Source: Nocardia elegans NBRC 108235 (GTDB lineage Bacteria; Actinomycetota; Actinomycetes; Mycobacteriales; Mycobacteriaceae). Taken from it: DNA of 64,000 nucleotides. Where the stretch lies: the NCBI RefSeq assembly GCF_001612845.1, contig NZ_BDBF01000012.1, positions 123,597 to 187,596 of the forward strand. The letters are read 5' to 3'. The position numbers and the translations under genes were made by a program. A model generated the notes under the pieces. That model searched no databases. It was not told where the DNA came from and worked only from the letters and a program-made list of their open reading frames with translations. Positions 44,514 through 54,100 of this stretch are shown piece after piece (within the stretch, counting starts at the first letter, position 1; every line of letters begins with the position of its first letter).

Positions 44514-47063
44514 ATGGCGCCACTGCGGGTGGGCACCGTGCCGACCACCTCCGACGAATTCATCGGCCGCGAGCCGGAACTGGAACGGCTGGCGACCCTG
44601 CTCGCCGGGTCCGCGCGGCTGATCACGGTGATCGGTGCGGGTGGTCTGGGCAAGACCCGCCTGGTCACCGAGGCCGTGCACCGGTTGCCCCGGACCGGCG
44701 AGCGGCGCGTGCACTGGGTGCGCCTGGCCCGCCTGGCGGCGGGCACCGACGCGGCCGGAGTCGCCGACGAGGTGGTCCGTGCGGTCGCCGACCACGACTT
44801 CTCCGGTCGGGCACCGTGGCCGGCGCTGATCGAAACCCTCGATGCCGGCGCCGCGCCCCCGGTGCTGGTCATGGACAATTGCGAGCACGTCACCGAGGGC
44901 GCCGGTCAGGTGATCGCCGAACTGATCGAGACGGTGCCGGGCCTGACGGTACTGGCCACCAGCCGCCGCCCCATCGGCTGGATCGACGAGCAGCTCCTAC
45001 CGCTCCCACCGTTGACCCAGCGCCAAGCCGTGGAGTTGTTTCACCGGCGCGCGGCGCTGACCGGTGCCGTGCTGAGCCCGGACACTGCCGAGACGGTCGC
45101 CGCCATCTGCCGGCATCTGCACCACTACCCGCTGCACATCCGGCTCGCCGCGGCGCGGTTGCGGCGGCGGCCACCGGCCATGATTCTGCGCGATCTCGAC
45201 GGCCGCGCCGGGGACACCCGTCTGCACTGGCCGCCCGCCACTGTGATCGGCGCGGATGCCCGCCATCGCGGTATCACCGACGTGATCGCGTGGTCGTTCG
45301 AACTGTGCGACGCGCGGGAACGGCTGCTGTTCGAGCGGATGTCGGTCTTCGCGCCCGGATACGACGTCAATCCGGCCGACGCCGAGGACGATGCGAGTCT
45401 CGAGGTGGGAGCCGACCTCGACGCGATCGTGGCCGTGTGCGCCGGACCCGACGCCGCGGCGGAGCCGGCCGCCACCGACATCGAGGAGCTGCTGGAACGG
45501 CTGGCCGACCAATCGCTGGTCACCGTGCATGTGAGCGCCCGCGAGGTGCGCTATTCGCTGCTGGAGAGTCTGCGGCTGTTCGCCCGGGAGCGCCTGGCCG
45601 AACGCGATCCGCGCGAGCCGCGGCGGCTCGCGGACCGGCACCGCCGCTACTACCGCGACCGGATCACGAGCACCGACGACGGCGAGGGCCGATTGCCGCA
45701 ATGGGCGCGGGCGTCGTGGGACAACCTGCTGGTCGCCATCGACCGCAGTCTGGACTCGCCCGACGACGCGGTGGCCGGGCTGGAGATCGCGCTCGGAATG
45801 ATCGCGTTGCACGTCCCCTTCTTCCGGGGTTCGTTGCGCGAATCACGGCGCCGCGCCGAGAAGACGCTGGCCGCCGCCACCTCGGCGCCCGAGCCGCTGC
45901 GGATCCGGGCGATGGCGACGATCGCCTGGATCTGCTTGTGCCAGGGCCTGCCCCACGAGGCCGAGGCGTTACTCGATCGCTGTGTGACGGCCGCGGTGCC
46001 CGACCCGACGGCACGGGCCCGAGTGGCCGCCGATCCCACCGCCGACGTCGCGCTCCCGGCGCCGGTGGCCTTCACCCTCGGCTGCCGGCTGATGCTCGTC
46101 GACCAGGATGTGCGGGCGCTGGTGCTGCTGGCGCGCGCCCGCGAAAAATACACCGCCGCAGCCGATTACGGGCATGCGGCGATCAGCGCGCTGTTCGAGG
46201 CACTCGCCGCCGCCTTCCTCGGCACCTCCGAGCAGGCCCTCGCCGTGACCGCCCGCCATCTCGAGGCGGTGTCGGATTCGGGCGCGGACTGGGCGAAGTC
46301 GTGGGCCGAGATCGCGCGGATCATCGCCGAAACCTTGCACGGCGACGCGCGGTGGGCCGCCGCGGCGGCGCCCGCCACCCTGGCGCGCCAGGTCGCGACA
46401 CGCGACACCTGGGGTGTGGTGTGGTCCGTCCACGCACGGGCGTGGGCACTGGCGCGGCTGACTCTCGCCGCGCCACCTGCGGTCGCGCCGCACACGACGG
46501 CCGTGGAGATCGCGCGACTGCTCGGCGCCGCCGCGGCGCTGCGCCGCCGGCTCGGCGTCGAGATCGCGCAACTGCGGCCCTTCGTGGCGGAGACCGACCG
46601 CGCGGCGGACGGAATCCGGCGGCTGGTGGGTCCGCACACCTTCGACGCGGCGTATCGCGAGGGAACCGCGGTGTGCACGGCACTGCGGGAGATCAGCCGG
46701 CTCGCCTGCGACATCGCCGTGCCGGACGAGTTCGCGATCACACCGCACGCGCCGGAATGGGATCTGCTGACCCAAGCCGAACAGGAGGTCGCCGCGCTGG
46801 CGGCGGCCGGGTGGACCAACAGCGCCATTGCGGACCGGCGGGGTAGTTCGGCGCGCACGGTGGACGCCCAGATAGCCGCCGTCCTGCGGAAGCTGGCCGT
46901 CGCGTCGCGCGCCGAAATCGCACCGCTGGTGCCACCCGAACGCCGCGTCGGCGCGGACCACGCACCGAGGCCACGCCGACTCCGCGCCGTGCCCGCACCG
47001 GCGGACTCGGTGGCGCGGGTCAGCGGGCGCCGGCGTGAACCAGGGCAAGCTCGTCGACGGTGA
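44514..47063 (+). CDS. STAND-type ATPase with C-terminal LuxR helix-turn-helix
   Basis: An 849-residue regulator. The N-terminal NTPase has Walker A GAGGLGKTR near residues 42-50, Walker B VLVMDNCEHV and sensor ATSRRPIGW. A long alpha-helical repeat region (TPR-like) spans about 390-740. The C-terminal LuxR-type DNA-binding domain is at about 755-815 (LTQAEQEVAALAAAGWTNSAIAD). Such proteins are signal-activated transcription switches of secondary metabolism. It is divergent from the dioxygenase-methyltransferase-acyltransferase operon and probably controls it. Its C-terminus overlaps the HAD gene tail-to-tail by 44 bases, and the last ~25 residues are basic. Confidence 0.85.
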   Translation: MAPLRVGTVPTTSDEFIGREPELERLATLLAGSARLITVIGAGGLGKTRLVTEAVHRLPRTGERRVHWVRLARLAAGTDAAGVADEVVRAVADHDFSGRAPWPALIETLDAGAAPPVLVMDNCEHVTEGAGQVIAELIETVPGLTVLATSRRPIGWIDEQLLPLPPLTQRQAVELFHRRAALTGAVLSPDTAETVAAICRHLHHYPLHIRLAAARLRRRPPAMILRDLDGRAGDTRLHWPPATVIGADARHRGITDVIAWSFELCDARERLLFERMSVFAPGYDVNPADAEDDASLEVGADLDAIVAVCAGPDAAAEPAATDIEELLERLADQSLVTVHVSAREVRYSLLESLRLFARERLAERDPREPRRLADRHRRYYRDRITSTDDGEGRLPQWARASWDNLLVAIDRSLDSPDDAVAGLEIALGMIALHVPFFRGSLRESRRRAEKTLAAATSAPEPLRIRAMATIAWICLCQGLPHEAEALLDRCVTAAVPDPTARARVAADPTADVALPAPVAFTLGCRLMLVDQDVRALVLLARAREKYTAAADYGHAAISALFEALAAAFLGTSEQALAVTARHLEAVSDSGADWAKSWAEIARIIAETLHGDARWAAAAAPATLARQVATRDTWGVVWSVHARAWALARLTLAAPPAVAPHTTAVEIARLLGAAAALRRRLGVEIAQLRPFVAETDRAADGIRRLVGPHTFDAAYREGTAVCTALREISRLACDIAVPDEFAITPHAPEWDLLTQAEQEVAALAAAGWTNSAIADRRGSSARTVDAQIAAVLRKLAVASRAEIAPLVPPERRVGADHAPRPRRLRAVPAPADSVARVSGRRREPGQARRR

Positions 47064-47685
47064 GGCCTACCAGGGATTCGCGGAATTCGAGTCCGGGCCG
47101 TGCCGGGACCGCGATCTCACACGGCACCACCAGCACCCGGCATCCCGCGGCCAGTGCGGCGGAGGAGCCGGTAGGCGAATCCTCCACGGCCACACACTCT
47201 TCCGGCGCGACACCGAGCAACCGCGCGGCGCGCAGATAGGGATCGGGCGCGGGTTTGCCGCTGTCGACCTCGTCGCCGCAGACCGAGACGTCGAACATGT
47301 GACGGCCCAGCGTTTCCAGGCACAGCTCGGTGATCGACCGCTTGGTGTTGGTCACCAGGGCGGCCGGCAGGCCCGCCGTCCGCAGCGTGGCCAGTGCGTC
47401 CTGGGCACCGGGCCGCCACGGGATGGGCCCGGCCATCAGTTCGGTGACCCGGCGCTCCAGCCACTGGCCCGCCGCCAGCATCGCCGCCGGGTCGAGCTCC
47501 AGGCCCAGGCCGTCGAACAGGATCCGCAGCGCGTTGCGGGCGTCGGCGCCGATCAGCGCGTGCCGGATGGCGTCGGTCATCCGGCCGCCGAGCTCCTCGG
47601 CGAGTTCGCGCACGCCGATATCCCAGAGCTTCTCCGAATCCAGCAGGGTGCCGTCCATATCCCACAGCACGGCGGCCACAGTCAC
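47020..47685 (-). CDS. HAD family hydrolase (beta-phosphoglucomutase-like)
   Basis: A 221-residue HAD phosphatase with the nucleophile motif DMDGTLLDSE at residues 9-18, Thr of motif II in LVTNTK, and GDEVDSGKPAPDPYL plus VEDSPTG for motifs III and IV. The helical cap places it with beta-phosphoglucomutase/phosphatase-like enzymes that act on sugar phosphates or similar small phosphates. GTG 47685 follows GGAGAG. Its stop overlaps the converging STAND/LuxR gene. Confidence 0.88.
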   Translation of the reverse strand: MTVAAVLWDMDGTLLDSEKLWDIGVRELAEELGGRMTDAIRHALIGADARNALRILFDGLGLELDPAAMLAAGQWLERRVTELMAGPIPWRPGAQDALATLRTAGLPAALVTNTKRSITELCLETLGRHMFDVSVCGDEVDSGKPAPDPYLRAARLLGVAPEECVAVEDSPTGSSAALAAGCRVLVVPCEIAVPARPGLEFRESLVGLTVDELALVHAGAR

Positions 47686-47710
47686 CCGGAGCTCTCCTTC
47701 CGATTCCGCA

Positions 47711-49351
47711 TCAGGTTCCCGACGCGGTGATGAGCATCCGGCCGGTGGCCGTATCCACCGTGAACCAGCGGCTCTCGGAGGTGACGGTCCCGTTCTTCAG
47801 GGTATAGGTGAGCGTCGCGACCGCCCGCCCGGGACCGCTCTGGGTCACCCCGCCGACCCGCACCGACGACACCGTCGACCAGAAATTCGAGTACTGCGCG
47901 TAGCCGCCGGTCTGGGACTGGTACGACGGTGCCAGCTCGGCCCACGCGCCGCTGGTGTTACCGGGCAGCATGCCGTAGTAGCCGGAGATGAAGCTCGCGA
48001 TATCGGCCGGCTGGGCCGGGCCATAGGGAGCGCTGGTTCCGGGCGGGGCCGGCCGGGTGGCGCTCGCGCCGGGCGCCGGGGCACCGCTCGGCGCCGGGCC
48101 GGGCGGGACCTGGCCGCTGGGCACGGGGCTGCCGAGCGACGCGCTACCCCCCGCACCGTTGGACGAGGATCCACCGGGCGCGTCCGGGGTCGCGGCGCCA
48201 GGCGGCGCGAAAGCGGTCGCCGAGGATTGCTCCGGCGCCGAGGTGGTGCCGTCCCCCGCCGCTGCGCTGTGGTTGTCGTCGGACCCGGACGTCGCCACCA
48301 AACCGACGATCACCGCGACAACGAGAACGGCGGCAGCGGCGACCGCCCAGATCCGCCGATCGCGCAGCGGGCCCGGTTTCGGATGCGGCGCGGGCGTTCT
48401 CGCCGTGGATCCGGCACCAGAGGGGGTGGGCGCGGGTGCCGTCTTCTCGGGAGCCGACAGCACCGTGGTCGCGGCGGCATCGGCGCCCGGTTGCGGCAGC
48501 ACCTTGGTGGCCGCGGGGACCAACGCCGCCGATCGGCCGTCGGCGACAGCCTCGAGCGCCTGCTGCGCTTCCCGCATGGTCGGCCGGTCGGCGCCGTCGG
48601 CGGCCAGCAGGCTCATCAGCACCGGACCCAACGATTCGGCGCGCTTTGGCTCGGGCACCTTGGCACTGACCACCGAATGTAGTACCGCCAGCGGATTGTC
48701 GCCCTCACCGAACGGCGGCGCGCCCTCGACCGCCGCATACAGCGTCGACCCCAGCGCGAACACGTCCGACGCCGGTTCCGGATCCTCACCGCGCGCGATC
48801 TCCGGCGACAGGTACGCCGGAGTGCCGGCCAGGAAGCCGGTCGAGGTGACCGTGACGTCGCCGACGGCCCGCGAGATCCCGAAGTCGGTGATCTTCACCG
48901 TCCCGTTGTCGGCGACGAGGATGTTCGCGGGCTTCACGTCCCGGTGCACGATGCCGGCGTCGTGCGCGGCCGCCAGCGCCGCGGCGACCTTCGCCCCGAT
49001 CCGGGCCACTTCGCGCGGTTCGAGCGGCCCCTTGTCGCGCATCAGCGCCGCGAGGCTCTGCGCGTCGACGTATTCCATCACCAGCCAGGGCTGGCCGTCC
49101 TCTTCCGCGACGTCGAAGACGGTGACCGCGTTCTGATGGTGCAGCCGCGCCGCGATGCGCCCCTCGCGCATCGCGCGCATCTTCGCCTCCAGCGCCTGCG
49201 CCTTGGTCAGTCCCGGCGCCAGCAGCAGCTGCTTGACCGCGACGGTGCGCCGCAGCCGGACGTCACTGGCGCGCCACACGACCCCCATGGCCCCGCTGCC
49301 GATGGGATCGGCCAGTCGGTACCGCCCGGCGATCAGCCGATCTGAACTCAT
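47711..49351 (-). CDS. Transmembrane Ser/Thr protein kinase
   Basis: A 546-residue Hanks-type kinase. The cytoplasmic domain (about 11-270) has the Gly-rich loop GSGAMG, Lys40 in VAVKQ, catalytic HRDVKPAN, DFGIS and SPEIARG. A Pro/Ala-rich linker leads to one membrane helix near 335-357 (AVAAAAVLVVAVIVGLVA). The outer part is a Gly/Ser/Pro-rich stalk, then a folded C-terminal domain (PADIASFISGYYGML). This architecture resembles mycobacterial PknJ-like sensor kinases; the signal is unknown. ATG 49351 lies 11 bases after AGGAGG; a TTG at 49360 is closer to it. Confidence 0.9.
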   Translation of the reverse strand: MSSDRLIAGRYRLADPIGSGAMGVVWRASDVRLRRTVAVKQLLLAPGLTKAQALEAKMRAMREGRIAARLHHQNAVTVFDVAEEDGQPWLVMEYVDAQSLAALMRDKGPLEPREVARIGAKVAAALAAAHDAGIVHRDVKPANILVADNGTVKITDFGISRAVGDVTVTSTGFLAGTPAYLSPEIARGEDPEPASDVFALGSTLYAAVEGAPPFGEGDNPLAVLHSVVSAKVPEPKRAESLGPVLMSLLAADGADRPTMREAQQALEAVADGRSAALVPAATKVLPQPGADAAATTVLSAPEKTAPAPTPSGAGSTARTPAPHPKPGPLRDRRIWAVAAAAVLVVAVIVGLVATSGSDDNHSAAAGDGTTSAPEQSSATAFAPPGAATPDAPGGSSSNGAGGSASLGSPVPSGQVPPGPAPSGAPAPGASATRPAPPGTSAPYGPAQPADIASFISGYYGMLPGNTSGAWAELAPSYQSQTGGYAQYSNFWSTVSSVRVGGVTQSGPGRAVATLTYTLKNGTVTSESRWFTVDTATGRMLITASGT

Positions 49352-49426
49352 GGTGTCCAACCCCTCCTGCGCTCACACGCCGAGCCGCCTTGCCACTCTG
49401 CGTGACGCCCGGAAACGCCAAAATCC

Positions 49427-49445
49427 TACGCGTTGAAGTATTTTG
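49427..49445. repeat. Left copy of 19-bp direct repeat (attL-like)
   Basis: TACGCGTTGAAGTATTTTG, identical to 51164-51182, which forms the end of the metH coding sequence (codons for KYFNA and most of the stop codon). This copy lies in non-coding DNA upstream of the kinase. The two copies bound a 1.74-kb segment with an integrase remnant, as expected for integration at the metH 3' end. Confidence 0.8.
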
Positions 49446-49462
49446 AGCTACGCTCCGGCCGC

Positions 49463-49741
49463 TCACCTCAACGACAACCCAGCCGAACACCCGGACAAAC
49501 CAGCAGGTACAGGCCTACCAGGCAGCCAAATCGACGATCCCATCGCCAACCCCTTCCCGGCCATCGGCAGACCCAGGCCGTCCAGAGGCCGTCTCGCAAT
49601 CGGAGGCCGTCGACCACACAGCGTCCACCGCTGCGCGAGACCGTGAGTGTGGCTATCAGGCATCAGGTGACCGTACGTGTTCACCGTGATCGACGCATCC
49701 CGGTACCCCCTGTACTCAGCAGCTCCGACACACGTACCAGG
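49463..49741 (-). pseudogene. Remnant of tyrosine recombinase C-terminus
   Basis: The reverse-strand frame, open from 49741 down to the stop at 49463, encodes YRDASITVNTYGHLMPDSH at about 49649-49705. That is the terminal box of phage-type tyrosine recombinases, including the catalytic Tyr in TYGHL. The rest of the recombinase (Arg, His-x-x-Arg boxes) is absent: an in-frame stop lies at 49742-49744 and no homologous frame continues. The usual His of the LGH motif is replaced by the YRGYRD sequence. It points towards the 19-bp repeat 18 bases beyond its stop, the normal position of an integrase next to its attachment site. Confidence 0.65.
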
Positions 49742-49833
49742 TTAGCCAGCTGGGTCTACTCACAGACATGCCGCGGCGCGTGCGTCCCGTCCACAAACCC
49801 GCGCATCCGAAATCCTGCCGACACCATCGCCCA

Positions 49834-49869
49834 TTGACAGCATACTGTCATTTTGACAGCATACTGTCA
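49834..49869. promoter_or_regulatory. Two tandem palindromes abutting epoxide hydrolase start
   Basis: TGACAGCATACTGTCA occurs at 49835-49850 and again at 49854-49869, a 19-base period. Each has six-base exact arms and a four-base centre. The second ends at the A of ATG 49869, leaving no room for a Shine-Dalgarno site. This is a strong operator candidate; no regulator gene is adjacent. Confidence 0.75.
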
Positions 49870-50963
49870 TGTCTGCTTCGAAGAGTGCACAGATTGCCGC
49901 GTTCCGAGTCGACGTGTCCGATGACACGCTCGATGACCTGGCACGCCGTTTGGCGCAAACCCGATTCGCCAATGAATCTTTCATAGACGCCGGTATTTCC
50001 ACGTCCTACGTACGAGAACTGGTGGAGTATTGGCGAACCGGCTACGACTGGCGTTCATGGGAAGGGCTACTGAACTCCTACCCGCAGTACACCACTGAGA
50101 TCGACGGGCAGATAATCCATTTCCTGCACGTCCGGTCCGATCGGCCGGACGGGTTGCCGCTGATCCTCACCCATGGCTGGCCGGGCACGGTGGTGGAATA
50201 CCTCGACATCATCGAACCACTGACCCGCGCCGGCTACCACCTTGTCATTCCGTCGATCCCGGGCTTCGGTTACTCCGCGCCCCTGAGCGATCGGGGATGG
50301 AACAGGCAGCGCACGGCCAGAGCGTGGGCAGAACTGATGAACCGGCTCGGCTACGACCGATACGGCGCGGTCGGCAACGACGTCGGCTCGACCATCTCCC
50401 TCGAACTCGGGCACCTCGACAGCGAACATGTCACCGGAGTCCACGTCACCCAGATCTTCTCGACGCCCTCCGGAGCGCCCGGCGAGCTCACCGACCTCGA
50501 CCCCGACAGCCTCGACCGATGGCGACGTCTACAACGGTTTATGGCCGCCGAGGGCGCCTATCTGACAGTGCACGCCAACCAGCCTCACACATTGGCTCAT
50601 GCCCTTGCCGATTCCCCCGCAGGACTGCTCGCCTGGAACGCACAACTGTTCGGCGACGGCGTGGACCGCGACTTCACCGTCACAAATGTGATGATCTACT
50701 GGCTGACCGGGACGGCGGGATCCGCCATCGGCTTCTACCACGAAGATTCCCGCGCTCCGCGACCGAGCGAACCGACCTCGATACCGGTCGCCCTCGCCGA
50801 GTTCACCGGTGATGTCTTCGCCTCGATTCCCCGCTTCGCCCACCGCGACCATCGCAACATCGTTTCCTGGAACCAATTCCAAGGCGGCGGTCACTACGCC
50901 GCTCACCAAGCGCCGACCGAACTCGCGAACGACATCGACATCTTCTTCACAACGCATTCGTAG
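49869..50963 (+). CDS. Epoxide hydrolase with N-terminal EHN domain
   Basis: A 364-residue alpha/beta hydrolase of the microsomal-type epoxide hydrolase group. The N-terminal EHN domain (FRVDVSDDTLDDLARRLAQT) covers about 1-100. The oxyanion motif HGWPG is at 102-106, the nucleophile is Asp171 in GNDVGS (usually GGDWG), and the base is His342 in GGGHYAAHQAP. It opens epoxides to diols. It is the only intact gene between the 19-bp repeats and thus the likely cargo of a decayed integrative element. Tandem palindromes sit against the start codon. Substrate unknown; detoxification or lipid metabolism are possible. Confidence 0.9.
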   Translation: MSASKSAQIAAFRVDVSDDTLDDLARRLAQTRFANESFIDAGISTSYVRELVEYWRTGYDWRSWEGLLNSYPQYTTEIDGQIIHFLHVRSDRPDGLPLILTHGWPGTVVEYLDIIEPLTRAGYHLVIPSIPGFGYSAPLSDRGWNRQRTARAWAELMNRLGYDRYGAVGNDVGSTISLELGHLDSEHVTGVHVTQIFSTPSGAPGELTDLDPDSLDRWRRLQRFMAAEGAYLTVHANQPHTLAHALADSPAGLLAWNAQLFGDGVDRDFTVTNVMIYWLTGTAGSAIGFYHEDSRAPRPSEPTSIPVALAEFTGDVFASIPRFAHRDHRNIVSWNQFQGGGHYAAHQAPTELANDIDIFFTTHS

Positions 50964-51162
50964 ACATCGACTTTTCGTTCCCGTCTCGTCCGAGGACGTT
51001 GCGGTCGTCGACGGCCTGGACCGAACGGCGAACTGCACTCCCGCAGACAGCATTTCGCCCTATCCACGGGTCTGCTTCGACACCGGGTAGACCACCCACA
51101 CTCGCGCTGGTGGGGGCGGATTCCCCGCTCCCCGCCTGCACTGACGTGTTACCGGAGATTAC
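50964..51162. other. Non-coding right part of metH island
   Basis: These 199 bases between the converging epoxide hydrolase and metH genes hold no gene I can support. A weak CCACC/GGTGG stem is the only structure noticed. They form the right end of the putative integrated segment. Confidence 0.5.
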
Positions 51163-54100
51163 TTACGCGTTGAAGTATTTTGCTTCCGGATGCAGCAGGA
51201 CGAAGGCATCGGTGGACTGTTCCGGATGCAGCTGCAACTCCTCCGACAGCGACACGCCGATCCGGTCCGCCTCCAGCAGCGACACCAGTTTCGCGCGGTC
51301 CTCGAGTTCGGGGCAGGCCCCGTAACCGAAGGAGTAGCGTGCGCCACGGTAGCCGAGTTTGAAGTAATCCGTCACCTCGGCGGGGTCCTCGTCGGCGACC
51401 GAATGTCCTTCCAGCACAAGCTCTTCGCGAATCCGGCGGTGCCAGTACTCGGCCAGCGCCTCGGTGAGCTGCACGCCGATGCCGTGCACCTCGAGGTAGT
51501 CGCGATAGTTGTTCGCCGCGAACAGCTCGTTGGCGAAATCGGCGATCGGCTGGCCCATGGTGACCAGCTGGAACGGCAGCACGTCGACCTGTCCGCGCTC
51601 CACGGCCAGCTTCCGCGAGCGCACGAAGTCGGCGATGCACAGGAACCGGTCGCGCTGCTGACGGGGGAAGGTGAACCGATAGCGTTGCGGCGCAGCCGGA
51701 TCCGGCTCGGTGAGAACGATCACATCGTCCCCCTCGGATACGGCCGGGAAGTAGCCGTAGACCACTGCCGCATGCTGCAGCACGCCCTCGGTGGACAACC
51801 GGTCCAGCCAGTACCGCAGCCGCGGGCGGCCGTCGGATTCGACCAGTTCCTCGTAGCTCGGCCCCTCCCCGCCACGCTGCCCGCGCAGACCCCATTGCCC
51901 CAGGAACAGCGCGCGCTCGTCCAGCAGGCCCGAGTATTCGCCCACCGCGAGGCCCTTGATCACCCGGGTGCCCCAGAACGGCGGCACGGGCACCGGCAGA
52001 TCGGCGGCCACGTCCGAGCGTTCGGGCACCTCGACGGGCACCTCCTTGGCACGTCGTTCCGCCGCGATGCGCTTGGACCGCTCGTGGCGGGCCTTGCGCT
52101 CGGCGGCCTTGGCACGTTCGGCCTCGGCGTCGGGACTGTCCGGATCGCCCGCGCCGCCACGCTTGCGGGTCATGATGTCGTCCATCAGGCGCAGGCCCTC
52201 GAACGCGTCGCGGGCATAGTGCACATCGCCGGCGTAGACGTCGGTCAGATCGTTCTCGACGTAGGCGCGGGTCAGCGCGGCGCCGCCCAGCAGCACCGGG
52301 AACTGGTCGGCGACCCCGCGGGTGTTCATCTCCTCGAGGTTCTCCTTCATCACCACCGTCGACTTGACCAGCAGACCGGACATGCCGATCACATCGGCCT
52401 TCTTGTCGGTCGCCGCGTCCAGGATCGCCGAAATCGGTTGTTTGATACCGAGATTGACGACCTCGTAGCCGTTGTTCGACAGGATGATGTCGACGAGGTT
52501 CTTGCCGATGTCGTGCACGTCGCCCTTGACCGTGGCCAGCACGATGCGGCCCTTGCCGGAGTCGTCGGTGGCCTCCATATGCGGTTCCAGATGCGCCACG
52601 GCGGCCTTCATCACCTCGGCGGACTGCAGCACGAACGGCAGCTGCATCTGACCGGAGCCGAACAGCTCACCGACGGTCTTCATCCCCGACAGCAGCGTTT
52701 CGTTGATGATCTGCAGCGGCGGCACCTCCTGCATGGCCGCGTCCAGATCTTCTTGCAGCCCGTTGCGGTCGCCGTCGACGATGCGCCGCTCGAGGCGTTC
52801 GAACAGCGGCAACGCGGCCAGCTCGTCGGCGCGGGAGGCCTTGGCCGAGGCGGCCGACACGCCCTCGAACATGGCCATCAGCGTCTGCAGCGGGTCGTAG
52901 CCCTCGCGGCGGCGGTCGTAGATCAGATCCAGTGCCGCGGTGCGCTGATCCTCCGGGATCCGGCTCATCGGCAGGATCTTGGAGGCGTGCACGATCGCGG
53001 AATCCAGTCCGGCCTCGACGCATTCGTGCATGAACACCGAATTCAGCACCTGCCGCGCGGCCGGGTTGAGGCCGAAGGAGATGTTCGACAGGCCGAGGGT
53101 GGTCTGCACCTGCGGGTGACGGCGCTTGAGTTCGCGGATGCCCTCGATGGTCTCCACACCGTCGCGCCGCGACTCCTCCTGGCCGGTGCCGAGGGTGAAG
53201 GTCAGGCAGTCGACGATGATGTCGCTCTCGGCCAGCCCCCAGTTGCCGGTGATGTCGGCGATCAGGCGCTCGGCGATCTCGACCTTCTTCTCCGCGGTGC
53301 GAGCCTGGCCGTCCTCGTCGATGGTAAGCGCCACCACGGCGGCGCCGTGCTCGGCCACCAGGCGCATGATCTGCTGGAAGCGCGAATCCGGCCCGGCGCC
53401 GTCCTCGTAGTTCACCGAGTTGACCGCGCACCGCCCGCCCAGATGTTCCAGGCCGGCCTGCAGCACCGGCGGCTCGGTGGAGTCGAGCATGATCGGCAGC
53501 GTCGAGGCGGTGGCCAGCCGGCCCGCCAGCTCGGCCATGTCGACGCTGCCGTCGCGGCCGACGTAGTCGACACACAGATCCAGCATGTGCGCGCCGTCGC
53601 GGGTCTGGTCCTTGGCGATGTCGAGGCATTTCTGCCAGTCGCCGGCCAGCATCGCCTCGCGGAATGCCTTGGAGCCGTTGGCGTTGGTGCGCTCGCCGAT
53701 CATCATGATCGAGGCGTCCTGTTCGAACGGCACCGAGGTGTACATGGAGGACACGCTCGGCTCGTGAGCCGGATTGCGCTGCGCCGGAGCGACATTCGCG
53801 ACCGCGTCGGCGACCTCGCGGATGTGCTGCGGGGTGGTGCCGCAGCAGCCGCCCACCAGCGCGAGGCCGAATTCGGTGACGAAGCCGTGCAGCGCGCTCG
53901 CCAATTCGCCCGGGGTGAGCGGATATTCGGCGCCGTTGGCCCCCAGCACCGGCAGCCCCGCGTTCGGCATCACCGACACCGGCAGCTGGGCGTGCTTGGA
54001 CAGATGGCGCAGATGTTCGCTCATCTCGTCCGGGCCGGTGGCGCAATTGAGACCGATCATATCGACGCCGAGCGGCTCGATCGCGGTCAGCGCCGCACCG

